Shown here piece by piece: positions 24,617-33,320 of a DNA stretch of 64,000 nt. The notes beneath the pieces are model-generated. The model was not told the origin of the DNA. It searched no databases and was given only the letters and a program-made list of their open reading frames with translations. This DNA comes from Palsa-872 sp036844615 (GTDB lineage: Bacteria > Chloroflexota > Dormibacteria > Dormibacterales > Dormibacteraceae), in NCBI GenBank assembly GCA_036844615.1, contig DAIUFK010000001.1, positions 1 through 64,000 on the forward strand. The letters run 5' to 3'. Every line of letters begins with the position of its first letter. The stretch's first letter is position 1. The translations under genes and the position numbers were made by a program.

Positions 24617-25576
24617 GTGGGTGCCCGGTTCGACCCGGCGCATAATCCAAAGGTGGCCACCGCCCTGTCGCTCTCTCATCTCGGCTCGCTGATGCGCGGT
24701 GTGCGCAGCGTCGACGAGGTGGGGGCGGATGAGCGGGCAGCTTCGCTGGCCAAGCGTTCGATCAAGAAGTCTTCCAAGCTTTGGGCGCTCGACCTCGCCA
24801 TCCGCTGCATGGACCTGACCACCCTCGAGGGCTCCGACACCCCCGGCAAGGTTGCTGCCCTCTGCGCGAAAGCGATCCGGCCGAAGCCCGGCGACGCCTC
24901 CATCCCATCGGTGGCGGCGATCTGTGTCTATCCCGCGCGTATCGCGGATGCAAAAGAGCACCTGCGTGGGAGCGGAGTGAAGGTCGCCTCGGTGGCGACA
25001 GCATTTCCCTCCGGGCAGAGCTTCACCTCGATCAAGGTGGCCGAGACAAAGGAGGTCGTGGCCGCCGGCGCGGACGAGGTCGACATGGTCATCGACCGTG
25101 GCGCCTTCCTCTCCGGCGACTACCAGCGGGTGTACGACGAGATAGTCGAAATCAAAGAGGCCTGCGGACCGGTGCACCTGAAGGTGATCCTCGAGACGGG
25201 CGAGCTCGGCACCTACGACGGCGTGCGGAGGGCCAGCATCCTCGCCATGGCTGCCGGCGCCGATTTCATCAAGACGTCCACCGGCAAGATCCAGCCCGCG
25301 GCGACCTTGCCCGTGAGCCTTGTGATGATGGAGTCGATCCGCGATTTCATGCGCGAGACGGGGCGACCTGTCGGTTTCAAGGCGGCTGGGGGCATTCGCA
25401 CCTCCAAGCAGGCGATCGCATATCTGGTGATCACCTACGAGACGCTCGGACCCGACTGGATGACCCCAGACCGGCTGCGCCTAGGCGCCTCGACGCTGCT
25501 CAACGATGTCCTTATGCAGATCGACAAGGAGCGCACCGGCGCCTACCAGTCGGCCGACTACTTCACCATCGATTGA
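24617..25576 (+). CDS. deoC: Deoxyribose-phosphate aldolase
   Basis: Up to 319 residues from GTG 24617; GTG 24653 would shorten it by 12. Splits 2-deoxyribose-5-phosphate into glyceraldehyde-3-phosphate and acetaldehyde. The Schiff-base lysine lies in DFIKTSTGK, with DEVDMVIDRGAF, LKVILETGEL and GFKAAGGIR around the barrel. It is longer than the 220-residue E. coli type because of an N-terminal extension, as in many actinobacterial and animal DeoC proteins. It overlaps the aldehyde dehydrogenase start (TGATG), which would oxidise the acetaldehyde produced. Confidence 0.93.
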   Translation: MGARFDPAHNPKVATALSLSHLGSLMRGVRSVDEVGADERAASLAKRSIKKSSKLWALDLAIRCMDLTTLEGSDTPGKVAALCAKAIRPKPGDASIPSVAAICVYPARIADAKEHLRGSGVKVASVATAFPSGQSFTSIKVAETKEVVAAGADEVDMVIDRGAFLSGDYQRVYDEIVEIKEACGPVHLKVILETGELGTYDGVRRASILAMAAGADFIKTSTGKIQPAATLPVSLVMMESIRDFMRETGRPVGFKAAGGIRTSKQAIAYLVITYETLGPDWMTPDRLRLGASTLLNDVLMQIDKERTGAYQSADYFTID

Positions 25577-27048
25577 TGGCAATCACAAAGCGCCAAGCCA
25601 CCGAGCTGGCGAAGCAAACCTTCGACTACGCCCCAGCGCCCGAGGCGACCGACCACGTTCGCATCCAGCCGCGCTACGGCCTGTTCGTGGGCGGCAAGAT
25701 GCTCGAGCCGCACAGCAAGAAGCGATTTCCCACCATCAATCCCGCCACCGAGCGACAGCTCTCAGAGGTGGCTGAGGCGGATGCAACCGACGTCGGCAAG
25801 GCGGTCGACGCGGCCGACAAGGCCTTCGCCTCCTGGTCGCGCATGGCGCCGTCGCGGCGGTCGCGCTACCTGTTCCGAATCTCCAGGCTGATCCAGGAGC
25901 GCGCCCGCGAGCTGGCGGTGGTCGAGACGATGGACGGCGGCAAGCCGATCAAGGAGTCCCGCGACGTCGACATCCCGCTGAGCGCGGCGCATTTCTTCTA
26001 CTACGCGGGCTGGGCGGACAAGCTCGAGTGGGCGTTCCCCAACCGAAGGCACCGCCCGCTTGGGGTGGCTGGCCAGGTCATCCCGTGGAACTTCCCCCTT
26101 CTGATGCTCGCCTGGAAGATCGCTCCAGCGCTGGCCGCCGGCAACACTGTGGTGCTCAAGCCTGCTGAAACTACGCCGCTGTCGGCCCTGCTGTTCGCCG
26201 AGATCTGCCAGCAGGCGGAGCTGCCGCCTGGAGTCGTGAACATAATCACGGGCGCCGGCAAGACAGGTTCGCTCCTGGTGGCGCATCCGGCGGTCAAGAA
26301 GGTCGCGTTCACAGGTTCGACCGAGGTCGGCAAGCTGATTCAGCGGACGCTTGCCGGCTCAGGCAAGCGGCTCACGCTCGAGCTTGGCGGCAAGGCGGCC
26401 AACATCGTCTTCGAGGACGCCCCGCTCGACCAGGCGGTCGAGGGCATCGTCAACGGCATCTACTTCAACCAGGGCCACGTCTGCTGCGCCGGCAGCCGGT
26501 TGCTGGTGCAGGAGTCGATCGCGAAGCCCCTGCTCGAGAAGCTGAAACAGCGCGTCTCCACTCTGCGGCTTGGCGATCCGCTCGACAAGAACACGGACAT
26601 CGGCGCCATCAACTCGAAGGCGCAGCTGGAGAAGATCCAGGGTCTCGTCGAGTCGGGGGTAGAAGAGGGCGCCGAGATGTTCCAGCCGGAGTGCAAGATC
26701 CCCGACCGAGGTTTCTGGTTCCCGCCGACGATCTTCACCAACGTCTCGCAGTCGTATCGAATCGCGCGCGAGGAGATCTTCGGACCGGTGCTCTCCGTGC
26801 TCACGTTCCGCACCCCGGCAGAGGCGGTTGAGAAGGCTAACAACACGCCCTACGGCCTCTCGGCAGGCGTGTGGACCGACAAGGGATCGCGCATCCTCTG
26901 GATGGCGGAACGCATGCGCGCCGGCGTGGTGTGGGCGAACACGTTCAACCGCTTCGACCCGACGTCTCCCTTCGGCGGCTACAAGGAATCCGGGTACGGC
27001 CGCGAAGGCGGGGTGCACGGCCTGCTTCCATACCTGGAGCTCAGCTGA
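25576..27048 (+). CDS. Aldehyde dehydrogenase
   Basis: 490 residues from ATG 25576, overlapping the deoC stop. NAD(P)-dependent ALDH superfamily: IPWNFPLLMLAWKIAPALAA (cofactor cleft), VAFTGSTEVGKLIQ, the general-base Glu in LTLELGGKAANIVF, the nucleophilic Cys in NQGHVCCAGSRLL, and EEIFGPVLSV. In this operon the likely substrate is acetaldehyde from deoxyribose breakdown, giving acetate. It is followed 1 nt later by a half-length ALDH-like gene, which suggests that the two proteins form one complex. Confidence 0.92.
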   Translation: MAITKRQATELAKQTFDYAPAPEATDHVRIQPRYGLFVGGKMLEPHSKKRFPTINPATERQLSEVAEADATDVGKAVDAADKAFASWSRMAPSRRSRYLFRISRLIQERARELAVVETMDGGKPIKESRDVDIPLSAAHFFYYAGWADKLEWAFPNRRHRPLGVAGQVIPWNFPLLMLAWKIAPALAAGNTVVLKPAETTPLSALLFAEICQQAELPPGVVNIITGAGKTGSLLVAHPAVKKVAFTGSTEVGKLIQRTLAGSGKRLTLELGGKAANIVFEDAPLDQAVEGIVNGIYFNQGHVCCAGSRLLVQESIAKPLLEKLKQRVSTLRLGDPLDKNTDIGAINSKAQLEKIQGLVESGVEEGAEMFQPECKIPDRGFWFPPTIFTNVSQSYRIAREEIFGPVLSVLTFRTPAEAVEKANNTPYGLSAGVWTDKGSRILWMAERMRAGVVWANTFNRFDPTSPFGGYKESGYGREGGVHGLLPYLELS

Positions 27049-27049
27049 G

Positions 27050-27883
27050 ATGCCCGCAAAGAACGGGAGCGAGCGCATCGAGGTCCGCAAGACCTACAAG
27101 CAGTACGTAGGCGGCGAGTTCGTGCGCTCCGAGTCGGGCCGCGCCTACCGGCCCGACGGCTCAATCAATGTCCCGCGCGGCTCGCGCAAAGACCTGCGGG
27201 ACGCCGTGCGAGCCGCTCGCGGAGCTTTCATGGGATGGTCCTCTCGCACCGCGATGAATCGCGGTCAGATTCTGTACCGCGCGGCGGAGATGCTTGACGG
27301 CAGGCGTACGCAGTTCGTCGAGCTGCTCGGCGGCGGCAGGCAGGGTCGCAACGAGCTGGACGACGCAGTCGAGACACTCGTCTGGTACGCGGGCTGGACC
27401 GACAAGCTGGCGCAGGTCACCGGGACTGTCAACCCGGTTGCGGGGCCTTACTTCAACTTCACGATTCCCGAGCCGACAGGCGTCGTCGGGATCGTGGCGC
27501 CCGAGTCGCCCGCCCTGGCGGGGCTCGTGAGGCGGCTCGCGCCGGCATTGTGCGGAGGCAACGTTGTGGTCGCTCTCGCGCCCGAGTCAAGACCGCTGCC
27601 TGCCCTCACTCTCGCCGAGGTGCTCGCGACGAGCGATTTTCCATCCGGCGTGATCAACGTGCTCAGCGGCCAGCGCAAGGAGCTGCTGCCGTGGCTCGCC
27701 GCACACATGGACGTGAACGCGATTGATGTCGGCGGCTGCACCGCCCACGAGGTCGCGGAGATTGAGAAGGCCGCCGCGGACAACGTGAAGCGCGTGGTGA
27801 AGATGCCGCCCGGCGAGCTCAGCCCGCACCTGATCACAGCCTTCATGGAGATGAAGACGATCTGGCACCCGATAGGGGTGTGA
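27050..27883 (+). CDS. Half-length ALDH-like protein lacking the catalytic domain
   Basis: 277 residues from ATG 27050. It aligns in pattern with the N-terminal, nucleotide-binding half of an ALDH: YVGGEFVRSESGRAYRPDG, TLVWYAGWTDKLAQVTG, PTGVVGIVAPESPALAGLVR and FPSGVINVLSGQRKELLPWL. It ends before the region that would carry the catalytic Glu and Cys, and IPWNF is replaced by VAPES. It is therefore probably non-catalytic. The reading frame is clean and spacing is tight, so this looks like a kept partner subunit rather than a fresh pseudogene. Confidence 0.8.
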   Translation: MPAKNGSERIEVRKTYKQYVGGEFVRSESGRAYRPDGSINVPRGSRKDLRDAVRAARGAFMGWSSRTAMNRGQILYRAAEMLDGRRTQFVELLGGGRQGRNELDDAVETLVWYAGWTDKLAQVTGTVNPVAGPYFNFTIPEPTGVVGIVAPESPALAGLVRRLAPALCGGNVVVALAPESRPLPALTLAEVLATSDFPSGVINVLSGQRKELLPWLAAHMDVNAIDVGGCTAHEVAEIEKAAADNVKRVVKMPPGELSPHLITAFMEMKTIWHPIGV

Positions 27884-27907
27884 GAGGAGCCACTAAGCTG
27901 TAAGCGC

Positions 27908-28465
27908 ATGCCCGAGGTCGTGACCAAGACGAAGGCGATTTCAGGGCGCGGCACCGCCAAGGCGATGATCTCGTCGTCGCGTATCGCAAAGCGGGTACAG
28001 GAGCTCGGCAAGCAGATCTCGGACGTCTATGCCGACATCGATACGCCACTCGTCATGGTGGTCATCCTCAAAGGCGCGACTGTTTTCGCCGCGGACCTCC
28101 TCCGCAGCTTGAGCATTCCGGCAGAGCTCGAGTTCATGCGTGCAGCAAGCTACGGTTCGGGCACCTCCCATGGGCGCCTCCGTCTCGCCCACATGGTCGA
28201 GGGACCGCTGGTCGGCCGCCACGTGCTGCTCGTCGAGGACATCGTCGACTCCGGCCGCACCGTGAACGCCATCGCCGACCGCCTCCGCAAGCTTGGACCT
28301 GCATCGGTTCGCCTTGCCGCGCTACTCGATCGCCCGGCCCGGCGCGAGGTCGAGGTGAAGATCGACTTCACAGGTTTCGTCATCCCCGACAAGTTCGTGA
28401 TCGGCTACGGCCTCGACTACGCCGGCCTGTATCGCGAGCTCCCAGGCATCTACTCACTGACATAG
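27908..28465 (+). CDS. hpt: Hypoxanthine phosphoribosyltransferase
   Basis: 185 residues. Converts hypoxanthine or guanine plus PRPP to IMP or GMP. The PRPP-binding loop is VLLVEDIVDSGRTVNAI; VVILKGATVFAADLLR is the first conserved loop, and the C-terminal DKFVIGYGLDYAGLYRELP is diagnostic for Hpt. It lies 24 nt after the half-ALDH gene and 6 nt before adenosine deaminase, so it recycles the purine bases released by the nucleoside pathway encoded here. Confidence 0.94.
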   Translation: MPEVVTKTKAISGRGTAKAMISSSRIAKRVQELGKQISDVYADIDTPLVMVVILKGATVFAADLLRSLSIPAELEFMRAASYGSGTSHGRLRLAHMVEGPLVGRHVLLVEDIVDSGRTVNAIADRLRKLGPASVRLAALLDRPARREVEVKIDFTGFVIPDKFVIGYGLDYAGLYRELPGIYSLT

Positions 28466-28471
28466 GGCCAC

Positions 28472-29395
28472 ATGTCCCAGTACAAGGACTGGCGTAAGGC
28501 AGAGCTGCACTGCCACCTTGATGGTGCGGTGCGCGCCTCAACTGCAGAGGAGCTTGCGACCCAGCAAGGCTTGGACCTACGTCGGCCTCTGCGCATGGTG
28601 GCCCCTGAGGACTGTCCTTCTCAGGCCGTTTACATCTCCTACTTCGACGATGCGATCGCCGTGCTTCAGACAGCAGCCGCGCTGGAACGTGCCGCGCTAG
28701 AGCTCTGCCTCGACTCTGCGGCTGAGAACATCGACTACCTCGAGGTGCGATGGGCCCCGCGGCTTCATTTGCGCGACGGACTCACGGTGGCAGAGGTGAT
28801 CCAGGCAGTCCTGGGAGGTCTCGCGGCCGCGCCTCTGAATGCCGTCGCGATCGTCTGCGCGATGCGCCACCACACAGTCGAGGACAACATCGCCCTTGCC
28901 AGAGAGGCTGGGAGGTTTGCTGGGGCCGGCGTGGTGGGCTTCGACCTTGCAGGCGACGAGGTCCGCTACCCTGCCGCGCCCCAGCGTCCGGCGTTCGAGG
29001 CGGCGCGCGCTGCGGGTCTAAGGCTCACCTGTCACGCGGGCGAGGCGGGTGAGCCGTCAAACGTCGAGGAGGGGCTGGCGTTGGGGGTGGAGCGGATCGC
29101 GCATGGTGTGATTGGGGCTCGCGACCCCCGAATCGTTGAGCTCCTGCGCTCGGAGGGTGTGGTTCTCGACCTCTGTCCGACCGCCAATTGGAAGTGCAAG
29201 GCAGTTTCGAGCCTCACACGGCATCCTCTCCCGGCGCTGGTGCGCGCCGGCGTGCGCTGCACCATCAGCACCGACTCCCGAACGGTGGCCGACACCACGT
29301 TGAGCCACGAGTTCGAGCTGGCCTCCGAGATGGGCCTCAGCGACGAGGAGCTGAAGCGGTGCAACGAAGTCGCGTACGAAGCGAAGTTTGGCTAG
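28472..29395 (+). CDS. add: Adenosine deaminase (or adenosine-deaminase-like)
   Basis: 307 residues. TIM-barrel amidohydrolase: the zinc-binding HCHLDG near the N-terminus, CHAGEAGEP in the middle, ERIAHGVIGARDPRIVELLR, and CPTANWKC. The usual SLNTDDP near the end appears as CTISTDSRTV, so the second-shell Asp is shifted in sequence but an Asp is present. It would convert adenosine to inosine, feeding the phosphorylase and Hpt steps. It is the last gene of the plus-strand operon beginning at deoC. Confidence 0.88.
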   Translation: MSQYKDWRKAELHCHLDGAVRASTAEELATQQGLDLRRPLRMVAPEDCPSQAVYISYFDDAIAVLQTAAALERAALELCLDSAAENIDYLEVRWAPRLHLRDGLTVAEVIQAVLGGLAAAPLNAVAIVCAMRHHTVEDNIALAREAGRFAGAGVVGFDLAGDEVRYPAAPQRPAFEAARAAGLRLTCHAGEAGEPSNVEEGLALGVERIAHGVIGARDPRIVELLRSEGVVLDLCPTANWKCKAVSSLTRHPLPALVRAGVRCTISTDSRTVADTTLSHEFELASEMGLSDEELKRCNEVAYEAKFG

Positions 29396-29398
29396 GGT

Positions 29399-29423
29399 CC
29401 CTCTCCCCGCAGGGGGGGAGGGG
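29399..29423. terminator. GC-rich hairpin between convergent add and upp
   Basis: Starting 4 nt after the add stop, CCCTCCCC-type and GGGGAGGGG-type runs form a stem of about nine pairs with one G-U. There is no T-tract. Its placement between two convergent operons suits a bidirectional terminator. Confidence 0.45.
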
Positions 29424-29449
29424 TCGGGCAGGGGGGCGTTAGCCGGGAC

Positions 29450-30070
29450 TTAGCCGGTCCCAAACAGCCGATCGCCGAAGTCACCAAGGCCAGGCACGAT
29501 GAATGCTTTGTCGTTCAGGCCCTCGTCAAGGGCCGCGGTGTAGATCTTCACCTCGGGGTGGCGCTCCTCGAGCACCTTCACCCCTTCCGGCGCGGCAACT
29601 ATGCAGATCATGCGAGGGTCGCGGCCGCCTGCCTCTTTGATCAAATCGAGGGCCTGGGACGCCGAGCCCCCTGTCGCCAGCATCGGGTCCAGCAGCAGCG
29701 GCACCTTGCCCACCAGGTTGGGCAGCTTCTGGTAGTAGATGCGAGCCACCGCAGTGTCTTCATCCCGCTCCAGACCGATATAGCCGACGCTGACGCGAGG
29801 CAGCAGCTCCAGCGCGGGCCCAAGGATGCCGAGGCCCGCCCGAAGCACAGGGATCGCGACGACCTCCCGCTCGACCAGCGTCGCGAGCGCCTCCTTGAGC
29901 GGTGTCTGCACAGTGGTATGGCGGACGGGCAGGTCGGCAGTGGCCTCGTACAGGAGAAGCGTGATCACCTTACGTGCCAGCTCGCGGAACTCTTCGGGCT
30001 CCGTCAGACGGTCGCGAAGACCGGCGAGGCTGTCCGCCACCAGCGGGTGCCTACTTACCTTTAGCGGCAC
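29450..30070 (-). CDS. upp: Uracil phosphoribosyltransferase
   Basis: 206 residues. Makes UMP from uracil and PRPP. PRPP loop in LLLDPMLATGGSASQALDL; VVAIPVLRAGLGILGPALEL, VGYIGLERDEDT and the C-terminal GLGDFGDRLFGT are typical of Upp. Its start overlaps the uridine phosphorylase gene by 20 nt. With that phosphorylase it salvages uracil freed from uridine. Confidence 0.95.
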   Translation of the reverse strand: MPLKVSRHPLVADSLAGLRDRLTEPEEFRELARKVITLLLYEATADLPVRHTTVQTPLKEALATLVEREVVAIPVLRAGLGILGPALELLPRVSVGYIGLERDEDTAVARIYYQKLPNLVGKVPLLLDPMLATGGSASQALDLIKEAGGRDPRMICIVAAPEGVKVLEERHPEVKIYTAALDEGLNDKAFIVPGLGDFGDRLFGTG

Positions 30071-30824
30071 GGTCCTTCTCGATCAAGATCCTTATTGCGT
30101 CGACAGCGACCTTGAGCATGCGGTCCATGAACGACTGGTCGAGGTGGTGGATCTCACCGGCGCCGAGCTCGTCGACGCACAGGTTGATGGTTCCAGCCCG
30201 CAGCTTCCGCAGGCGTGCGACCACGAACAGCGTCGACGTCTCCATGTCGCTGCTCAAGATCCCGGCTCGCGACCACATGGCGAGGTCCTCGTGCAGGTGC
30301 TGTGGTCGCGGCATCTTGTCAGGCATCAGGTCCGAGTAGAGCGCGTCCACCGAACGGATGACGCCAACGTGATGAGGAGCGCCGGCCTTTTGCGCCGCCT
30401 TCACCAAAGCATTGACGACGTCGAGCGACGCGACAGCCGGATATTCGAGCGGCACGTACCCGTTAGGTGTGCCCTCGCTCCGAACCGACCCGATGGCGAT
30501 GACCAGATCGCCCATCTTGATCTCCGGTTGGGCAGCTCCGCACGTGCCTACCCGCAGGAAGGTGTGGACTCCCAGCTCGTTCAGCTCCTCCACGGCGATT
30601 GCCACGGAGGGCCCGCCCATTCCGGACGAGATGGTCGACACGGGCACCCCATCGAGGCTGCCCGTGAACGTGCGATATTCGCGGCTGAACGCGACCTCAC
30701 GGGCGTTGTCCAGGAATTTGGCGACCATCGGCGTTCGGCCAGGGTCGCCAGGGACGAGTACGTAATTCCCAACGTCGCCCTTGGCGAGCCCTATGTGGTA
30801 CTTCTTCGCGTCAGTCGCCGCCAC
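30051..30824 (-). CDS. udp: Uridine phosphorylase-type nucleoside phosphorylase
   Basis: 257 residues. Nucleoside phosphorylase I family: YVLVPGDPGRTPMVAKFLD (phosphate site), TISSGMGGPSVAIAVEEL, TFLRVGTCGAAQPEIKMGDL, and SSDMETSTLFVVARL carrying the Met-Glu pair that contacts ribose. It cleaves uridine (possibly also other nucleosides) to base and ribose-1-phosphate. Overlaps upp and follows the pyrimidine phosphorylase gene by 12 nt. Confidence 0.88.
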   Translation of the reverse strand: MAATDAKKYHIGLAKGDVGNYVLVPGDPGRTPMVAKFLDNAREVAFSREYRTFTGSLDGVPVSTISSGMGGPSVAIAVEELNELGVHTFLRVGTCGAAQPEIKMGDLVIAIGSVRSEGTPNGYVPLEYPAVASLDVVNALVKAAQKAGAPHHVGVIRSVDALYSDLMPDKMPRPQHLHEDLAMWSRAGILSSDMETSTLFVVARLRKLRAGTINLCVDELGAGEIHHLDQSFMDRMLKVAVDAIRILIEKDRAAKGK

Positions 30825-30836
30825 CGGATCGAAAGT

Positions 30837-32129
30837 CTATCCCGCCCCGGTGACGCCGTCCTTGTCGACCCGGGCGAGCACGTGCGGCGGCCGCGCGACC
30901 TCGCGATCGCTCAATCGCCATGCCTGGCGAAGGCGATCGGTGACCTTTGCGACAAGCTCATCGGAGCGGGCATGGACCACCACCAGGGGTTCGCCGGCGC
31001 GTACGCGGGCGCCGACCGGCGCCTGGATAACCAGGCCCGCGGCATGGTCGACCTTGTCCTCTTTGCGAGCGCGCCCAGCCCCTAGCTCGAGGGACGCAAG
31101 GCCTACTGCGAGTGCGTCTATCGACTCGACGTACCCGTCGGCGAGCGCCAAGATCGCCCGCTGAACCAGCGCTACCGGAAGGCCGTTCCGGAGGCTCCCG
31201 CCCTGGGCGGCAAGCATCTTGACGAATGTCTCGCGGCCGGCTCCGGAGCGAAGGGCGCGCTCCGGATCGCCCGACACTCCCGCCAGCGCGCACATCTCGC
31301 GAGCGACCTGGAGCGAAACCTGCAAGAGCTCGTCGTCCGCCTGGCCGGCAAGCGCGTCCAGCGCCTCCCTGACCTCGAGCGCGTTGCCGACCGAGCGTCC
31401 GAGCGGGTTGTCCATCGCCGTCACCAGCGCGACGGTCCGCCTGCCTGCGCCCTCGCCCAGCAGCACCATCTCGGACGCGAGGCGCTCCGCGGATGGGATG
31501 TCGGCCATGAAAGCACCACGGCCGAACTTGACGTCGAGCACTATGGCGTCGGCACCTGCCGCGATCTTCTTGGACATGATGCTTGAGGCGATGAGCGGCA
31601 CCGAGGGCACGGTCGCGGTGACGTCCCTCAACGCATAGAGAGCCTTGTCGGCAGGCACCATGTGCGGCGATTGGGCGGCGATGGCGATCCCCACCTCGCG
31701 GACCTGTTTGATGAATCGGTCCGGCTCGAGGTCGACAGTGAGGCCCGGCACCGACTCCAGCTTGTCCAGCGTCCCGCCGGTGTGAGCGAGAGCGCGCCCG
31801 CTGAGCTTGGGCACCTTCACGCCACAGGCGGCGGCCAGCGGCGCCGCAATCAGGGTGACCTTGTCCCCGACACCGCCTGTCGAGTGCTTGTCTACCTTGA
31901 TTCCTTCGATGCCGCTGAGATCCAGCACCTCACCGCTGCGGACCATCGCCTCCGTGAGCGCCAGCGTCTCGGCGCGCGTCATACCCCGGATGGTGACTGC
32001 CATCAGCCAGGCAGCCATCTGATAGTCGGCGACCTGCCCGCCGAGAAAGGCGGTAAGGAGGAATTCGATCTCGCTCGCCGTGTGCTCGCCACCGTCTCGC
32101 TTGCGACCGATCACCTCGAGGGCCTGCAC
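30837..32129 (-). CDS. deoA: Pyrimidine-nucleoside / thymidine phosphorylase
   Basis: 430 residues. N-terminal helical domain (EVIGRKRDGGEHTASEIEFL), then the phosphate-binding glycine loop VDKHSTGGVGDKVTLIAAPL, SGRALAHTGGTLDKLESVPG, and the C-terminal domain with VDHAAGLVIQAPVGARV. Releases thymine or uracil and (deoxy)ribose-1-phosphate, which after isomerisation feeds DeoC. It is the first gene of the minus-strand operon and is divergent from the nucleoside importer, so the two halves of the pathway share one 100-bp control region. Confidence 0.93.
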   Translation of the reverse strand: MQALEVIGRKRDGGEHTASEIEFLLTAFLGGQVADYQMAAWLMAVTIRGMTRAETLALTEAMVRSGEVLDLSGIEGIKVDKHSTGGVGDKVTLIAAPLAAACGVKVPKLSGRALAHTGGTLDKLESVPGLTVDLEPDRFIKQVREVGIAIAAQSPHMVPADKALYALRDVTATVPSVPLIASSIMSKKIAAGADAIVLDVKFGRGAFMADIPSAERLASEMVLLGEGAGRRTVALVTAMDNPLGRSVGNALEVREALDALAGQADDELLQVSLQVAREMCALAGVSGDPERALRSGAGRETFVKMLAAQGGSLRNGLPVALVQRAILALADGYVESIDALAVGLASLELGAGRARKEDKVDHAAGLVIQAPVGARVRAGEPLVVVHARSDELVAKVTDRLRQAWRLSDREVARPPHVLARVDKDGVTGAG

Positions 32130-32230
32130 GCGCCTAAATTACCCCTCGAAGCGGCCGTGGGCTACAATCGCGCGCACCGGGAGCGGTTATCGCTTCAGTG
32201 ATCATTTATCGAGTGAAGGGGGCTGGAAGT
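32130..32230. promoter_or_regulatory. Shared control region of deoA and the nucleoside importer
   Basis: A 101-bp divergent gap. TACAAT at 32163-32168 fits a -10 element for the plus-strand importer, though only a weak TTACCC stands near the -35 position. Short dyads occur (AGCG-n5-CGCT). No riboswitch was recognised. Confidence 0.35.
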
Positions 32231-33256
32231 ATGGGCATTTCGAGGCTTCGGTTCCTGGGTGTGGCGATCGCCACACTGCTGGTGCTCACAGCGTGTGGCA
32301 GCAGTCCCGGCACCACGAAGGTGATCAAAGTAGGCCTGGTGACGGACACCGGCGGGCTTAACGACAAGAGCTTCAACCACCTCGCCGACGTCGGGCTTGA
32401 GAAGGCGAAGACCGAATTTCACGTCCAGGGCGACGTGGTCGAGTCGCACAGCGGCGGCGACTACATCCCAAACCTGACCCACTTCGCCTCATTGAACTAT
32501 GACCTCGTCATCGGCGTCGGATTCCTCATGGCGGAAGCCGTGGGTACCGTGTCCGGGACCTTCCCCAACATTCACTTCGCAATCATCGACGGCGCCGGAA
32601 CCGACGCTAAGGGCAACGACCTGAAGCACCCCAACGTCCAGTCCCTCTTCTTCAAGGAGCAAGACGCTGGCGCGATGGTCGGCGTTATCGCCGGCATGCT
32701 TGAAAAGGATTCAAAGGCGCCGAAGAACAATCACGTGATCAGCGCGGTGGGAGGCATCAGCATTCCGCCGGTGAACCACTACATCGCCGGCTATAAGTGG
32801 GCCGCCAAGATGGAGGATCCGTCGATCAAGGTCCTCGTGGGCTACTCGAACGACTTCAGCGACCCCGCGAAGTGCAAGGGTGTCGCCAACAGCCAGATCG
32901 CCCAGAAGTCGGACATCCTGTTCCAGGTCGCCGGCGGCTGCGGTCTCGGTGTTCTGCAGGCGGCAGGGCAGGCGAAGGTCTTCAGCATTGGCGTTGACGC
33001 GGACCAGAAGGACGCCGATGCGTCGGTTATCGCCAGCGCCCTCAAGAAGGTCGATGTGGCGACCTACACTGCAATCAAGAACGTGGTCAACGGTCAGTTC
33101 CAGGGTGGAGCGTTGACCTTCAGCCTCGCAAACGATGGAGCCGGCTACGCGTTGGACAACCTCACTCTGCCGGCCGATATCCAGACGGAGCTCGACAGCG
33201 TCAAGGCCAAGATCGCTTCGGGCGCGCTGACGCCGCCCGCCGACATCCCGGCGTAA
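32231..33256 (+). CDS. BMP-family nucleoside-binding lipoprotein
   Basis: 341 residues from ATG 32231 (GGAAG upstream). Signal peptide with lipobox ending at Cys22 (VLTACG). Bmp/PnrA fold: VGLVTDTGGLNDKSFNHLAD, YDLVIGVGFLMAEAV, FKEQDAGAMVGVIAGMLEKD and ISAVGGISIPPVNHYIAGYK. Members bind purine or pyrimidine nucleosides for ABC import. The island of nucleoside-degrading genes next to it supports a nucleoside as ligand. First gene of a four-gene importer operon. Confidence 0.93.
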   Translation: MGISRLRFLGVAIATLLVLTACGSSPGTTKVIKVGLVTDTGGLNDKSFNHLADVGLEKAKTEFHVQGDVVESHSGGDYIPNLTHFASLNYDLVIGVGFLMAEAVGTVSGTFPNIHFAIIDGAGTDAKGNDLKHPNVQSLFFKEQDAGAMVGVIAGMLEKDSKAPKNNHVISAVGGISIPPVNHYIAGYKWAAKMEDPSIKVLVGYSNDFSDPAKCKGVANSQIAQKSDILFQVAGGCGLGVLQAAGQAKVFSIGVDADQKDADASVIASALKKVDVATYTAIKNVVNGQFQGGALTFSLANDGAGYALDNLTLPADIQTELDSVKAKIASGALTPPADIPA

Positions 33257-33264
33257 TGAACTTG

Positions 33265-33289
33265 GAGGCGGGCGCGCTGCGCCCGCCTC
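33265..33289 (+). terminator. Strong hairpin between binding-protein and permease genes
   Basis: GAGGCGGGCGC, GCT loop, GCGCCCGCCTC: a perfect 11-bp stem 8 nt after the stop of the binding-protein gene. No T-tract follows and the permease gene continues on the same strand. It probably stabilises the upstream mRNA end or terminates part of the transcripts, giving more binding protein than permease. Confidence 0.6.
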
Positions 33290-33320
33290 TACTCGGCTCT
33301 CTTATCCAATAGGAAGGCCA

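Noticed and set aside
24781..25575. Upstream extension of the aldehyde dehydrogenase frame through deoC
   Set aside because: The extension is out of frame with deoC, Arg-rich and unconserved; the ALDH begins naturally at ATG 25576, overlapping the deoC stop.
29826..31085. Long plus-strand frame (419 codons) opposite upp, udp and deoA
   Set aside because: Antisense to three well-defined enzymes; composition is that of a shadow frame.
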